From: Rhodoferax sp.
Lineage (GTDB): Bacteria; Pseudomonadota; Gammaproteobacteria; Burkholderiales; Burkholderiaceae_C
Direction: 5' to 3'
NCBI RefSeq assembly: GCF_028714215.1
Contig: NZ_JAQTMS010000014.1
Coordinates: 1-64,000 of the forward strand
DNA: 64,000 nt
The translations under genes were made by a program, and so were the position numbers. The notes under the pieces were generated by a model, which made no database searches, was not told where the DNA came from, and worked only from the letters and a program-made list of their open reading frames with translations. This document shows positions 1 through 9,307 of this stretch, in pieces. Position 1 is the stretch's first letter. Each line of letters begins with the position of its first letter.

Positions 1-2075
1 AGCAACCCGCCGTTGGTGGTATAGGCCGCCGACCCGGACGTTAACCGTATCGCATAAGACCACTGACCCCAACCGTTTGTATTGGCACTGCCGATCAGCG
101 TCATGCCGCCACTGCCGCCCCTGATCGTGCTTGCTCCGTCTCCCAGCCAAATGCCGTGGCCGTTGGAATAGGCGGCAGTATTGTTGTAATAGCCGTCTCC
201 CTTCAGCCAGACTGAACCGGTTGCGCCGCTATCCACGCTGGTATAGCCGAACAAGATTCCGGAACCGCCATTGTTGGGCCCCTCTCCCCACATCTTGATG
301 GCACCGCCACCCGAGTTGAGTGTCACCCGGCCGCCACTGGTGCCATAGAGGTAGATGCCGCCCGTTTCGCCGAGTCCCGTGCCTTTTGCCGCCGCCGAAC
401 AACCGGCAGTGCTGCAAGTCCCACCGCCCATGACGATGGCGCCGCCGCCCGTGTTGATGCTGCTGCCGGAGTTGAGGGTGATGCCGCCGTTACCCGACAG
501 AATCGTATCCAGTTGGCCGGATGTGGAACTGATGCTGGTTCCTGAACCGAACGAAATGGAACCGGTCGACTTCAATGTCAGCGTTGCGTTGCCACCAAGG
601 GTCTTGGCGATGCTGACGTTGCTGTCCGTGGTGATGCTGCCGGCCACGTTGTCGAGGACGCTGGTCCCCGTGTTGAGTGTCGCCACATAGACATCGGCAA
701 CCGCCTGGGTAATGGTGGTGGAGCCTGGCGGGTCAATCAGCCACAGGCCACCTTTGCCCCTGGGGGCGGCGGCGCTGACGCTGGCCCCAGCCGTATCCAC
801 GGAATGCCCCGATGTCTCGATCCGGCCGCCGTCTCCGCCGTTGTCGCCGCCCTTGGCCAGCAAGGTGCCATAGGCGCGGGTTGCCGAGTTGGGGTTGGCT
901 ACATCCGACCAGACGGTCAGCGTGCCGCCGGCGCCGACTTCGGTGGCGCTGGCCTCCAGCAACGCGGTCTTCGCCACGGTGGTGGTTATGGCCTGCCGAA
1001 CGGCGGCATCGGTGTTCTGCCACGAGCCGCCGACCAGCACCTCGCCGCCGCCGGACTTGCCGCTGGCGGTGAGGTGGGCCGCGTCCCCTATGTGAACCGC
1101 TTCGCCGGTGACGACGATGCGCCCACCCGTTCCAACAGTCGAGGAAGCGTCCAGGGTACCGGTAACGCCAGTCTGGCCATTGCCGGCGTCAAGGCGGATG
1201 ACGCCACCGTTGCTGGTCATGCCTTGCGCCACGATGGCGCCGCTGTTATTGACCACGCTGCCCTGCAACTGGTCCGCCGCCTGCGCCGACAGAATGACGA
1301 GGCCGCCGGGTGCTTGCACGGCATGGCCGTTTTCCACCAGCGCCCGCATCGTCGCCGCTGTGACCAGGATGTTGGCCAGGGTGTTGCTGGAGTCGAACTG
1401 CAACTGGTACGTTTCGCCGGCCGCGAGGGCCACCGTGCCCAGCTGCGCGACGATCACGCCGCGGTTCCTGACTTCGGGCGCCAGCAGCGCGATGTAAGCG
1501 CCCGGCGAGGCGGTCAAATTGCCTTCATTGACGATGCTGCCGGTCGCCCCATGGCGGCTGAAGGTGTAGTTTCCGGCCATGAAGTCGTTATTGGAGAGGC
1601 TGTGCGTCGTCGCCACCAGAGCACCCACATCGACGCTCGCCCCGGGCGCGAAATAGACACCGCCGGGATTGGTCAGAAAGACCTGACCCGGCGCGCTGAT
1701 CTTGCCGAAAATCTGGCTCGGATTGCTGTCGAGCACGCGGTTGAGAGTGACGCTGCCGGTGCCCGGCTGATTGAAATTGAGCTGCGCGGCACTGCCGACG
1801 TTGAAGGTCTGCCAGTCGATGGCGGCGCGCTGGCTACTCTGGTTGATGTTCATCAGCGCGCCGCTTTGCGCGATGCTGGCCGTTCCGGCGACGACCTGTC
1901 CACCGGTCGGCAGGCGTGTCGGCGCCGGCGGGTTCGGCGGTGCGGCCACGGCGACCCCGGTGGCCGCAAGCAGAAGGGCCACCGCGGCGCGCTTGCTTCT
2001 GGTCTTGGCAATTTCGGAGACAGCCACCCAGGTCCGGGCGACCTCGTTCCAGATCAGTCGATAGCATGTGTTCAT
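1..2075 (-). CDS. Two-partner secretion exoprotein (TpsA, filamentous hemagglutinin-like), 3' end outside the window
   Basis: About 691 codons are visible from ATG at 2075; the frame is open to the window edge, so the C-terminus is missing. The protein begins with an extended signal peptide region (MNTCYRLIWNEVARTWVAVS, then basic residues) and a hydrophobic core ending VAVA-APP. The TPS secretion domain follows (roughly residues 60-300), recognisable by SQRAAIDWQTFNVG, NPSQIFGKISAPGQVFLTNPGG and repeated G/S/N-rich beta-helix strands. Family knowledge: such proteins cross the inner membrane by Sec and the outer membrane through the partner TpsB, and act as adhesins, contact-dependent toxins or hemolysins; which applies cannot be told without the C-terminus. 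GGAG lies a few bases before the start and only 15 bp separate it from the upstream tpsB, so the two are co-transcribed. Confidence 0.88.
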   Translation of the reverse strand, partial: MNTCYRLIWNEVARTWVAVSEIAKTRSKRAAVALLLAATGVAVAAPPNPPAPTRLPTGGQVVAGTASIAQSGALMNINQSSQRAAIDWQTFNVGSAAQLNFNQPGTGSVTLNRVLDSNPSQIFGKISAPGQVFLTNPGGVYFAPGASVDVGALVATTHSLSNNDFMAGNYTFSRHGATGSIVNEGNLTASPGAYIALLAPEVRNRGVIVAQLGTVALAAGETYQLQFDSSNTLANILVTAATMRALVENGHAVQAPGGLVILSAQAADQLQGSVVNNSGAIVAQGMTSNGGVIRLDAGNGQTGVTGTLDASSTVGTGGRIVVTGEAVHIGDAAHLTASGKSGGGEVLVGGSWQNTDAAVRQAITTTVAKTALLEASATEVGAGGTLTVWSDVANPNSATRAYGTLLAKGGDNGGDGGRIETSGHSVDTAGASVSAAAPRGKGGLWLIDPPGSTTITQAVADVYVATLNTGTSVLDNVAGSITTDSNVSIAKTLGGNATLTLKSTGSISFGSGTSISSTSGQLDTILSGNGGITLNSGSSINTGGGAIVMGGGTCSTAGCSAAAKGTGLGETGGIYLYGTSGGRVTLNSGGGAIKMWGEGPNNGGSGILFGYTSVDSGATGSVWLKGDGYYNNTAAYSNGHGIWLGDGASTIRGGSGGMTLIGSANTNGWGQWSYAIRLTSGSAAYTTNGGL

Positions 2076-2090
2076 GAGCGTGCTCCGGAA

Positions 2091-3779
2091 TCAGAACGGC
2101 AGGCTGGCGGTCAGCCAGAATCGGTTCTTGCGCAGTGAGCCATCCTGGTCGTTGCCGGTGGCCGTGAGATTCGGGTTGTCGCCGATGCGCCGGGCCCAGG
2201 TACCTTTCAGGCTGGGTCCGCTGCTGGACTGCCAGGCCAGCGACAGGCCGGCCCCCTTGAGGCGATAGTCGTTCAGCGCGGCGGCGCCGACAAAGTTGTT
2301 GTTGTGGTTGATGGTGACGTGGCCATGGTCATAGAAGCACGCCACATTGAACCCTTGCGGCAGTCGCCAGCGCAGTTCGAGATTAAGCAGTTCGCCTTCG
2401 GCACCGGCGGCTTCGTCGGCCGGATAAGCGCGCACGCCGGTCATTCCCCCAAGATAAAACTTCTCCGAGGAGTCGAGATTCTTGCTGCTGCGTTGGCCCG
2501 ACAGCGCGGCAAACAAGGAGAGGGTGTCGGTGATCGTCTGCTGGCGGCTGGCGGCGAAGCGCAGTTTCGCGAACCGGCCGGCGGTCTGCGCCGTGCTGGC
2601 ATCGGCGGCCTGACTGGGCGAGCCGTCCAGATTGAGAGACCCTTCGATGAGCGCCAGACTGGCACTGTTGGCCGCCCCTCCGCCCAACTTGTCGAACAGG
2701 TTGCCAGCCAGGCCGAGGGTCAGCGAGTTGCTCTGGTACTGCGTCGTGGTTGCGCCGCCCGATTGGTTGTCGAAGGTCTTGTGGTCGAAGCTGGTGTTGA
2801 AATAGAGATTCTTGAGACGCGAACGGATGATCGGGTAGCTGGCTTCCCAGCCGGCCGTGCCGGATCTGCCCCGGGCATCGAGTGCGGTGAATTCGGGGGC
2901 GACCAGCCGGTAGTTCAAGGCCGAGAGATTGGCGCCCGTGCGCCAGCCATCGCTACCCACCGGGAACGTGTAGCCAAGACGGACATAGTCACTGCCCTGC
3001 GTGTGGATGGCATTGACTGCCGCCAGGTCAGCCAGACTAAAAGGGCTGTTGAGCGTGAGGTTGGCGGTGACACGGTCGCTGCCGGTGGAGCGGGCGCCGG
3101 CATTGTCGATGGCGGCTTCGCCGGCGACCAGGGGTTCAGCGGCGAGTTTCAAGACAAGGTCAGTTTCGCGGGCTCCGGCACCTTCTCGCAGCAGGCCGGA
3201 AACGGTCACGCCGGGCAGGTCGTCGGCCAGCAGAAGTGCCCGGTCAAGGGCTGCGGCATCGAGGGGTTGCCCAGCTTTCTGCCGCGCATCAAACAGGTCG
3301 AGAACAGTGGAACGCTGAATGCGCGGCGGCACTGCGCCGTCGAGGTGCACGCTGCCGAAGACGGATTCAACGATCTGTATCGTGACAACGTTGTCCTTGA
3401 TATCCTGTGCCGGCAGGTAGGCGCGCACGATCCAGCCGGCTTCGCGATAAGCGTTGGCGACCGCCGCCGCCGCTGCCTGAAGCTGTGCAAAATCGACCGG
3501 ACGGTTGAGATAGTCGGCTACGACCGGTGCCAGCTGCGCATCAGTAAGCAGGGTGTTGCCGCTGAAGCGGAAGGATTTCACCGTGACGACAACGCCTGCC
3601 AGTGCTCGCATCGCAGCCGGTTCGGCGGGTTTGGCGGGAAGCGCCTTGCGCGGCAAGGGGGGTTCCCGGCCTTGTTCAATCTGTTGGCGCAAACTCCCCG
3701 CATCCGGTACCGACTGACCTAGCGCCAGGCCGGTGGAAAAAATGAGCAGCGCCAGCACCGAAATCTGATTCAATCTCAC
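2091..3779 (-). CDS. TpsB outer-membrane transporter (ShlB/FhaC/HecB family)
   Basis: Two-partner secretion translocator: a 16-strand outer membrane beta-barrel with periplasmic POTRA domains that exports the neighbouring TpsA. From the GTG at 3779 the protein is about 562 aa. It has a clean signal peptide (MRLNQISVLALLIFSTGLALG), a POTRA_2 region around residues 65-140 (VVTVKSFRFSGNTLL ... REAGWIVRAYLP) and a ShlB-type barrel with the family motif GGMTGVRAYP (usually VRGY/F). It ends in F, as outer membrane proteins do (WLTASLPF). I chose GTG 3779 because GGGAGGGG sits 2-5 nt upstream and it gives a normal signal peptide; the ATG at 3812 would add 11 unlikely residues. The pair forms a tpsB-tpsA operon. 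Confidence 0.9.
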   Translation of the reverse strand: MRLNQISVLALLIFSTGLALGQSVPDAGSLRQQIEQGREPPLPRKALPAKPAEPAAMRALAGVVVTVKSFRFSGNTLLTDAQLAPVVADYLNRPVDFAQLQAAAAAVANAYREAGWIVRAYLPAQDIKDNVVTIQIVESVFGSVHLDGAVPPRIQRSTVLDLFDARQKAGQPLDAAALDRALLLADDLPGVTVSGLLREGAGARETDLVLKLAAEPLVAGEAAIDNAGARSTGSDRVTANLTLNSPFSLADLAAVNAIHTQGSDYVRLGYTFPVGSDGWRTGANLSALNYRLVAPEFTALDARGRSGTAGWEASYPIIRSRLKNLYFNTSFDHKTFDNQSGGATTTQYQSNSLTLGLAGNLFDKLGGGAANSASLALIEGSLNLDGSPSQAADASTAQTAGRFAKLRFAASRQQTITDTLSLFAALSGQRSSKNLDSSEKFYLGGMTGVRAYPADEAAGAEGELLNLELRWRLPQGFNVACFYDHGHVTINHNNNFVGAAALNDYRLKGAGLSLAWQSSSGPSLKGTWARRIGDNPNLTATGNDQDGSLRKNRFWLTASLPF

Positions 3780-4191
3780 AGCCCCTCCCTTGCCATAGGT
3801 TGTGCCATGCAATGGGTGGTTTACCCGTGCCCCGTTCGAAGCAATCGATTTGATAGGCGAGAAACTGCGCTGTATTCACAGTGACTCGACCACCATCATC
3901 TGCACGCAAGTGACGTGAAGGCTGCCCGCAACAGTCGAATGAGTAAGCAACGCCATCTGCTTTGCAATTTGGCGAACTATTCCAAGGCGAATAGTCTCTT
4001 GGGCCGGTGCAGTGCTTGCTGATTTAAATCAAAGGAAGTACAGGTGGTCGGCTTTACTTTGATGATCAGCCATGGGCTCTGGCCGGCCCATTGAAATCGC
4101 CGTGCAAGAAGGGCTCTTACGGCGCCGGCCCAGGCTTTTGGTCAGGCCCACGCCCCCGGGGTGCCCTGGGGACGCCTGGCCTCCCGGTGCT
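3780..4191. other. Intergenic region between tpsB and the acyl-CoA dehydrogenase gene
   Basis: About 410 bp, locally more AT-rich than its surroundings near 3840-4060. It must hold the promoter of the minus-strand tpsBA operon and the 3' end of the minus-strand dehydrogenase transcript. I see no convincing gene, terminator hairpin or repeat; small ORFs here are not supported. Confidence 0.4.
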
Positions 4192-5304
4192 TCAGGCAAA
4201 GACGCCGGCCGTGTCCTGCATCCGGCTGGAGACCTCGCCCAGGTGATGCAAGGTATCGCCGAAAGTCATCTCCAACTGGGTCAGTTTCTTGAAGTAGTGA
4301 CTGACGATGTATTCGTCGGTGACGCCGATGCCGCCGTGCAATTGCACCGCCTGCTGGCCGACAAAGCGCATCGAATTTCCCAACTGGAATTTGGCCCGGG
4401 CCATGGCGGCCCGGCGCTCGGCTGTCGGCGCATTGAGTTTGAGCGCGGCGTAGTAGCTCATGGAGCGCGCCAGTTCGAGCTGCATCTTCATGTCGGCGGC
4501 GCGATGGCGCAAGGCCTGGAAGCTGCTGATGAAGACGCCAAACTGTTTGCGCGTGTTCAGGTACTCGGCGGTAATGGCCATGGTCTTGTCCATCACGCCG
4601 ATGGCTTCGGCGCAACTGGCGGCAATGCCGATGTCGACCGCGTGTTCCAGTGCCGTCAAACCGTCCAGCGTGATCAGACTGGCGCTGGCCTGTTGCAAGG
4701 TCAACTCCGCCGCCCGGCTGCCGTCCTGCGTGCCGTAGCCGCGGCTGGCGACGCCATCAGTGCGTGCTGCCAAGAACAAGGCCAGTTTGCCATCCACCGT
4801 GGCGGGAACAATAAACGCTTCCGCTTGGTCGCCGGCCGGCACCAGGCTTTTGGCACCGCTCAGTTTCCAGCCGTCCGCCGTCTGCGTCGCTTGGGTAGTG
4901 CAGACATCGAGCCGGTAGCGCGCGGCGCGCTCCTGGTAGGCCAGCACCAGCAAGGCCTCGCCACTGGCGATTTTGGGCAGCCACTGGGTCTGGACCGCAT
5001 CCGGCGCATAGCCGGCCAGCACGGCCCCGGCGATCAGGCTCTGCTTGAGCGGCTCCAGCACCATGCCGCGTCCCAGCTCCTCCATCACCACCATGCCTTC
5101 GACCGGCCCCATGCCCATGCCATCGTGGGCTTCCGGCACGTACAGGCCACACAGTCCCAGTTCGGCCAACTCGCCGTAGGCGGCGCGTGAAAAGCCGCCG
5201 GCTTTCACCGTAGCGCGGTAGCGCTCGAAGCCGTAGCCCTTGTCAACCCATTTGCGAACCGCGTCGCGCAGTTGTTCTTGATCGTCAGAAAAATTGAAAT
5301 CCAT
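4192..5304 (-). CDS. pimD: Acyl-CoA dehydrogenase, pimeloyl-CoA dehydrogenase small-subunit type
   Basis: FAD flavoprotein subunit of about 370 aa with the acyl-CoA dehydrogenase fold: N-terminal helical domain (DFNFSDDQEQLRDAVRKWV), beta domain, and C-terminal helical domain with NTRKQFGVFISSFQALRHR and QLHGGIGVTDEY. In pimelate degradation (Rhodopseudomonas PimCD) this subunit pairs with a large subunit to dehydrogenate medium-chain dicarboxyl-CoA esters. The large subunit lies directly upstream here. The position of the usual catalytic Glu near the C-terminus (YEGT in MCAD) reads FGDT, and the alternative helix-G Glu is also absent, so this subunit may be non-catalytic (inference). GGAGAGC precedes two adjacent ATGs at 5307 and 5304; the second has the better spacing. 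The true substrate is uncertain. Confidence 0.8.
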   Translation of the reverse strand: MDFNFSDDQEQLRDAVRKWVDKGYGFERYRATVKAGGFSRAAYGELAELGLCGLYVPEAHDGMGMGPVEGMVVMEELGRGMVLEPLKQSLIAGAVLAGYAPDAVQTQWLPKIASGEALLVLAYQERAARYRLDVCTTQATQTADGWKLSGAKSLVPAGDQAEAFIVPATVDGKLALFLAARTDGVASRGYGTQDGSRAAELTLQQASASLITLDGLTALEHAVDIGIAASCAEAIGVMDKTMAITAEYLNTRKQFGVFISSFQALRHRAADMKMQLELARSMSYYAALKLNAPTAERRAAMARAKFQLGNSMRFVGQQAVQLHGGIGVTDEYIVSHYFKKLTQLEMTFGDTLHHLGEVSSRMQDTAGVFA

Positions 5305-5322
5305 CATGCTCTCCTTTTTTGC

Positions 5323-5424
5323 GTCATCCCGGACCCCGGATCGGAGTCCGGGGCGGGCCCGATCCGGTGCCCATGGATTGCGGGTTCCTGAATCAAGTTC
5401 AGGACAGGCTCTACCCGCAATGAC
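5323..5424. repeat. REP-like palindromic intergenic repeat, copy 1
   Basis: Two successive hairpins fill the gap between the dehydrogenase genes. The first has arms CCCCGGA/TCCGGGG; the second has arms ATTGCGGGT/ACCCGCAAT enclosing TCCTGAA/TTCAGGA. The element opens with GTCATCCCGG and closes with TGACAAAG, as does the copy at 8028-8093. It resembles the widespread GTCATCCCGGA-type intergenic repeats of proteobacteria. Confidence 0.65.
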
Positions 5425-5436
5425 AAAGCCCGTGTT

Positions 5437-6615
5437 CTAGCCCAGTACCACCTGGGAAACGATGTTGCGTTGCACTTCATTGCTGCCACCGTAAATGGTG
5501 GTCTTGCGCAGGTTGAAGTAAGTGGAGGCCAGCGGCGCGCAGTAGGCAGCGCCAATGGCATCGCCCTGCCAGCCGGCTTCCATCGCCTCGTAAATCAGCG
5601 GCAGGGCGTAGGGGCCGGCCGCCAGCATCATCAGTTCGCTGTAGCGCTGCTGGATTTCGCTGCCGCGGATCTTCAGCAAGCCGGCAATGTCGAGCGACTG
5701 CTTGCCCGATTTCTCGGCCGAAAGCACCCGCAGCACCAGCATTTCCAGCGCCACCACGTCGACCTCCAGCTTGGCGATTTCGTCGCGAAAACGGGTGTCG
5801 GAATAAACGCCCTCGGCCTTGGCGATGCGTTTCAGGCGCTCCAGCTCGCGCTTGGCGCGGTTGACGTCGGCAATGTTGGTGCGCTCGTGGCTGAGCAGGT
5901 GCTTGGCGTAGGTCCAGCCCTTGTTCTCCTCGCCGATCAGGTTCTCCAGCGGCACTTCCACGTTGTCGAAAAAGACTTCGTTGACCTCGGCCTCGCCGTC
6001 CAGCAGGACCACCGGGCGCACCGTCACGCCGGGCGACTTCATGTCGATCAGCAGGAAGCTGATGCCGGTCTGGGGCTTGCCCTCGTTGCTGGTGCGCACC
6101 AGGCAGAAGATCCATTCGCCGTACTGGCCCAGCGTGGTCCAGGCCTTCTGGCCGTTGACGACGTACTTGTTGCCCTGACGCTCCGCTTTGGTCTTGACCG
6201 AGGCCAGATCCGAGCCGGAACCCGGTTCGCTGTAACCCTGGCTCCACCAAACTTCGCCACTGGCGATGCCCGGCAGAAAGCGCTGCTGCTGCTGGGCGTT
6301 GCCAAAGGCCATGATGACGGGCGCCACCATCACCGGGCCGAACGGGACCACGCGCGGGGCGCCGGCCAGGGCGCATTCTTCCTCGAACAAATGCTTCTCG
6401 ACCGCGCTCCAGCCGGGGCCGCCAAAGGCCTTCGGCCAGGCGTGCCCAAGCCAGCCTTTTTTGCCCAGAATCTTGCCCCAGCGTTGCATGTCGTCACGGC
6501 TCAGGCGCAAGGCGTTGTGGACTTTGTGTGAAATGTCGGCCGGCAGGTTCTCGCGCACCCAGGCGCGAATGTCGGCGCGAAACTTCTGCTCTTCAGGGGT
6601 AAATGCCAAATCCAT
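5437..6615 (-). CDS. pimC: Acyl-CoA dehydrogenase, pimeloyl-CoA dehydrogenase large-subunit type
   Basis: About 392 aa from ATG 6615 (MDLAFTPEEQKFRADIRAWV), chosen because GGAG lies just upstream and the N-terminus matches PimC-type large subunits; an in-frame ATG at 6684 would add 23 unlikely residues. Visible landmarks are GGPGWSAVEKHLFEEE, the flavin-site loop WWSQGYSEPGSGSD, NGQKAWTT and the C-terminal YGGSNEVQRNIVSQ. The MCAD-type catalytic Glu is replaced (YGGS), but SHERTNIA carries a Glu where isovaleryl-type enzymes keep their helix-G base, so this is probably the catalytic subunit of the pair (inference). It lies 130 bp upstream of pimD in the same direction; the gap is filled by a palindromic repeat. 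Confidence 0.82.
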   Translation of the reverse strand: MDLAFTPEEQKFRADIRAWVRENLPADISHKVHNALRLSRDDMQRWGKILGKKGWLGHAWPKAFGGPGWSAVEKHLFEEECALAGAPRVVPFGPVMVAPVIMAFGNAQQQQRFLPGIASGEVWWSQGYSEPGSGSDLASVKTKAERQGNKYVVNGQKAWTTLGQYGEWIFCLVRTSNEGKPQTGISFLLIDMKSPGVTVRPVVLLDGEAEVNEVFFDNVEVPLENLIGEENKGWTYAKHLLSHERTNIADVNRAKRELERLKRIAKAEGVYSDTRFRDEIAKLEVDVVALEMLVLRVLSAEKSGKQSLDIAGLLKIRGSEIQQRYSELMMLAAGPYALPLIYEAMEAGWQGDAIGAAYCAPLASTYFNLRKTTIYGGSNEVQRNIVSQVVLG

Positions 6616-6713
6616 AGATCGCTCTCCAGTCAGGGTACGTACTTTTCCTCGCTGCGACCCAACTTGCTGCAACTGGGTCGTCACTGAATGTGCGTTTTAG
6701 CACGGTCGTTCGA

Positions 6714-7406
6714 TTATGTCTGTCCGGGGGGTGACAGGCCCAGTTCCGTGCACAGTTTCTGCACTGTTTCGGTCAGGTGCGCCACTTGTGCTTCGAGCTG
6801 CGCCAGGCGCTCGCTGGTGCCGCCGCTGGCGGAGCCGGTTGGCCCGCCACTCTGGGTGGCATCCACCGGTCCGCACAGCAGGTGCGCCCAGCGTTGCTCG
6901 CGGGTGCCCGGCGCGCGTGCCAGCTTGAGCACCAGGGGGCCGCCTTTCTCAGCTGCGCGCTCCTGCAACTCTTCCAGGAAGCCCTCGACCGAGGAGATGT
7001 CGGCAAATTTGTACCAGCGTTCGGTGTTCAGGCGCAGCTCACCGGCGGTTTGCGGACCGCGCAGCATCAGCAGTCCCAGCAGCACGGCCGACTGCTCGGG
7101 CACGCCGATGCCGCGCTGAAAATTGTGCTCGTAGCGCGTCGTGCGGCCGCCGCTGCTTTCGCGCACCAGGCCGGCGCTCTTCAAGCGGTCCAGCGCCTCG
7201 GCGACCTCGGATTCATCGAGCTCCATCAGGGGTTCGCGGCTGGATTTCTGGTTGCAGCCCAGCAGCAGCGAATTGAGCGTCAGCGGATAGCTGTCGGGCA
7301 CGGTGCGGGCTTTCTCCATCAGGGTGCCCAGCACGCGCGCCTCGGTCGGGCTGAGCAGGGGCGTTGGGGGTGCCGTGGCGGGCGTCTCGGAAGTGGTCAA
7401 GGTCAT
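6714..7406 (-). CDS. yceH: YceH family protein (DUF480)
   Basis: About 230 aa from ATG 7406. The core matches the YceH/DUF480 family of two winged-helix domains: [40 protein letters not shown], and the second-domain region [20 protein letters not shown]. The function is not established. The C-terminal 35 residues ([22 protein letters not shown]) form a short coiled coil, as is common in the family. The start lies only 13 bp from the divergent purN start, so each promoter probably lies in or next to the other gene. An upstream in-frame extension to 7658 overlaps purN and is rejected. Confidence 0.85.
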   Translation of the reverse strand: MTLTTSETPATAPPTPLLSPTEARVLGTLMEKARTVPDSYPLTLNSLLLGCNQKSSREPLMELDESEVAEALDRLKSAGLVRESSGGRTTRYEHNFQRGIGVPEQSAVLLGLLMLRGPQTAGELRLNTERWYKFADISSVEGFLEELQERAAEKGGPLVLKLARAPGTREQRWAHLLCGPVDATQSGGPTGSASGGTSERLAQLEAQVAHLTETVQKLCTELGLSPPGQT

Positions 7407-7419
7407 AATTCGGTCAGGT

Positions 7420-8013
7420 ATGAAAAACATCGTTATTTTGATCTCTGGCGGCGGCTCCAACATGGCAGCCATCGTGAATGCCGCGCAGCGTGAGTGCTGG
7501 CAGGAAAAATGGGGCGCCCGCGTGGCGGCCGTCATCAGCAACAAGGCGCAGGCCCAAGGCCTGGTTTTTGCGGCCCGGCAGGGCATTGCCACCGCCGTGC
7601 TGGAGCACCAGAGCTTTGACAGCCGGCAGGCTTTCGACGCGGCGCTGTCCCAGCTCATCGACCGCTACGACGAACCGGGGCAACCGGCCCTGGTGGTGCT
7701 GGCCGGCTTCATGCGCATTTTGACGCCGGGCTTCGTCAACCATTACGCCGGCCGCCTGATCAACATCCATCCCTCGCTGCTGCCGGCTTTTCCGGGCTTG
7801 CACACGCACCGTCGCGCCATCGAAGCGGGCTGCAAGTTGGCCGGCGCCACGGTGCATCAGGTGACGGCCGAAGTGGACTGCGGCGCGATCCTGGCGCAAG
7901 CCGCCGTGCCGCTGCTGCCCGGCGACTCGCCGGAGACGCTGGCGGCGCGCGTGCTGACGCAGGAGCACCTGATCTATCCGCAGGCGATTGCCAGGTTACT
8001 GGAAGAAAGATAG
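7420..8013 (+). CDS. purN: Phosphoribosylglycinamide formyltransferase (GART)
   Basis: Third step of de novo purine synthesis: transfers a formyl group from 10-formyl-THF to GAR, in the cytosol. The 197-aa length is normal for PurN. The phosphate-binding loop [11 protein letters not shown] is at the N-terminus. The catalytic triad is visible as Asn and His in [13 protein letters not shown] and Asp in [11 protein letters not shown]. The start is ATG 7420, giving [13 protein letters not shown]. The Shine-Dalgarno is weak (GGTCAGGT). It stands alone downstream, followed by a palindromic repeat. Confidence 0.97.
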   Translation: MKNIVILISGGGSNMAAIVNAAQRECWQEKWGARVAAVISNKAQAQGLVFAARQGIATAVLEHQSFDSRQAFDAALSQLIDRYDEPGQPALVVLAGFMRILTPGFVNHYAGRLINIHPSLLPAFPGLHTHRRAIEAGCKLAGATVHQVTAEVDCGAILAQAAVPLLPGDSPETLAARVLTQEHLIYPQAIARLLEER

Positions 8014-8027
8014 CTTGAATTTTGGCT

Positions 8028-8093
8028 GTCATCCCGGACCTGATCCGGGATCCATGCCTCGGCGTACTGGATCCCGGCCTGCGCCGGGATGAC
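8028..8093. repeat. REP-like palindromic intergenic repeat, copy 2
   Basis: A 66-bp imperfect palindrome bounded by GTCATCCCGG and CCGGGATGAC, with internal GATCCGGGATCC and GGATCCCGG arms. It lies between the converging 3' ends of purN and the ABC permease gene, where it could also act as a bidirectional transcription stop. It shares its ends with the copy at 5323-5424. Confidence 0.7.
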
Positions 8094-8101
8094 AAAGTTG
8101 G

Positions 8102-9307
8102 TCACTCGTGCCGCAGCGCCTCGATCGGGTCCAGCCGGGCGGCGCGGCGGGCCGGGAAGAAGCCGAACAGCACGCCGATGCCGGCCGAGAACAGGAACGA
8201 CAGCAGGTTGATGGTCGGGTTGAAGAGGTAGGGCACCTGCATCACACCGGCCAGCACGATCGACGCGATGGTAGCCAGCACGATGCCGATCAGGCCGCCC
8301 AGCGACGCCAGTACCACCGCCTCGATCAGGAACTGCAACAACACCTCGCGCTCCAACGCGCCAATGGCCAGGCGCAGCCCGATCTCGCGCGTGCGCTCGG
8401 TGACACTGACCAGCATGATGTTCATGATGCCGATGCCGCCCACCAGCAGGCTCACCGCCGCCACCGCGCCCAGCAGCATGGTCATCACCTTGGTGGTGCC
8501 GGACAAGGTGTCGGCCAGTTGCTTGGTGTCGAGCACATTGAAGTTGTCCTCATCGCTGTCGGCCAGCTTGCGCCGCTCACGCAGCAGCTGGGTGATGCTG
8601 GCCTTGACGCGGTTGGCGTCGCTGCCGTCCATCATCGACACCAGCAAGGTGTTGACGCGCGTATTGCCGGTGATGCGGCGTTGCAGCGTCTTGAGCGGCA
8701 CCAGCACCACATCGTCCTGGTCGTTGCCGAAGCTGCCCTGGCCCTTGGAGGCCAGCACGCCTACGATGGCGCAGGAGATCTGCTTCACGCGCAGTTGTTC
8801 TCCGACGACCGGCCGCGTGCCATAGAGTTCGCGCCGCACCGTTGCGCCAATCAGGCAGACGGCCGAGCCGGCGCGCAGTTCGTCGTCCGAAAATTCGCGT
8901 CCGTCTTCCAGCTTCCAGTTGCCGGTGATCAGCCAGGCGTTGCTGCTGCCGATGACGCTGCTGGTCCAGTTGCGGCCGTAGGCCACCAGGGTGGCGCCAG
9001 TGCGCGCCTCGGGCGCCACGGCAGCGATGCCGCCAATCTGGCTGGCGATGGCTTCGGCATCCACGTCCTTGAAGGCCGGTGCGCCGCCGCCGCCCGGGCC
9101 CATCATGCGCTGGCCGGGACGCACCTGCAGCAGGTTGGTGCCCAGGCTGGAGATCTGGTTCTGCACCGCCAGGGTGGCGCCGTTGCCCAAGGTGACCATG
9201 GTGATGACGGCACTGACGCCGATCACGATGCCCAGGATCGTCAGAAACGAGCGCAGCAGGTTGCGCCGGATCGAGCGCAGGGCCAATAGCAAGGTGTTGA
9301 GCAGCAT
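8102..9307 (-). CDS. ABC transporter permease, MacB type (MacB_PCD plus FtsX)
   Basis: 401 aa. One N-terminal membrane segment (RSFLTILGIVIGVSAVITMV), a large periplasmic core domain (about residues 45-270, including the LGTNLLQVRPGQ region), then three C-terminal FtsX-type segments (VSLLVGGIGIMNIMLVSVTERTREIGLR, LIEAVVLASLGGLIGIVLAT, FLFSAGIGVLFGFFPARRAARLDPIEALR). In MacAB-TolC systems this subunit drives export from the periplasm by mechanotransmission. Unlike E. coli MacB, the ATPase is a separate protein, encoded immediately upstream; the start codon here shares one base with that gene's stop. Confidence 0.93.
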   Translation of the reverse strand: MLLNTLLLALRSIRRNLLRSFLTILGIVIGVSAVITMVTLGNGATLAVQNQISSLGTNLLQVRPGQRMMGPGGGGAPAFKDVDAEAIASQIGGIAAVAPEARTGATLVAYGRNWTSSVIGSSNAWLITGNWKLEDGREFSDDELRAGSAVCLIGATVRRELYGTRPVVGEQLRVKQISCAIVGVLASKGQGSFGNDQDDVVLVPLKTLQRRITGNTRVNTLLVSMMDGSDANRVKASITQLLRERRKLADSDEDNFNVLDTKQLADTLSGTTKVMTMLLGAVAAVSLLVGGIGIMNIMLVSVTERTREIGLRLAIGALEREVLLQFLIEAVVLASLGGLIGIVLATIASIVLAGVMQVPYLFNPTINLLSFLFSAGIGVLFGFFPARRAARLDPIEALRHE

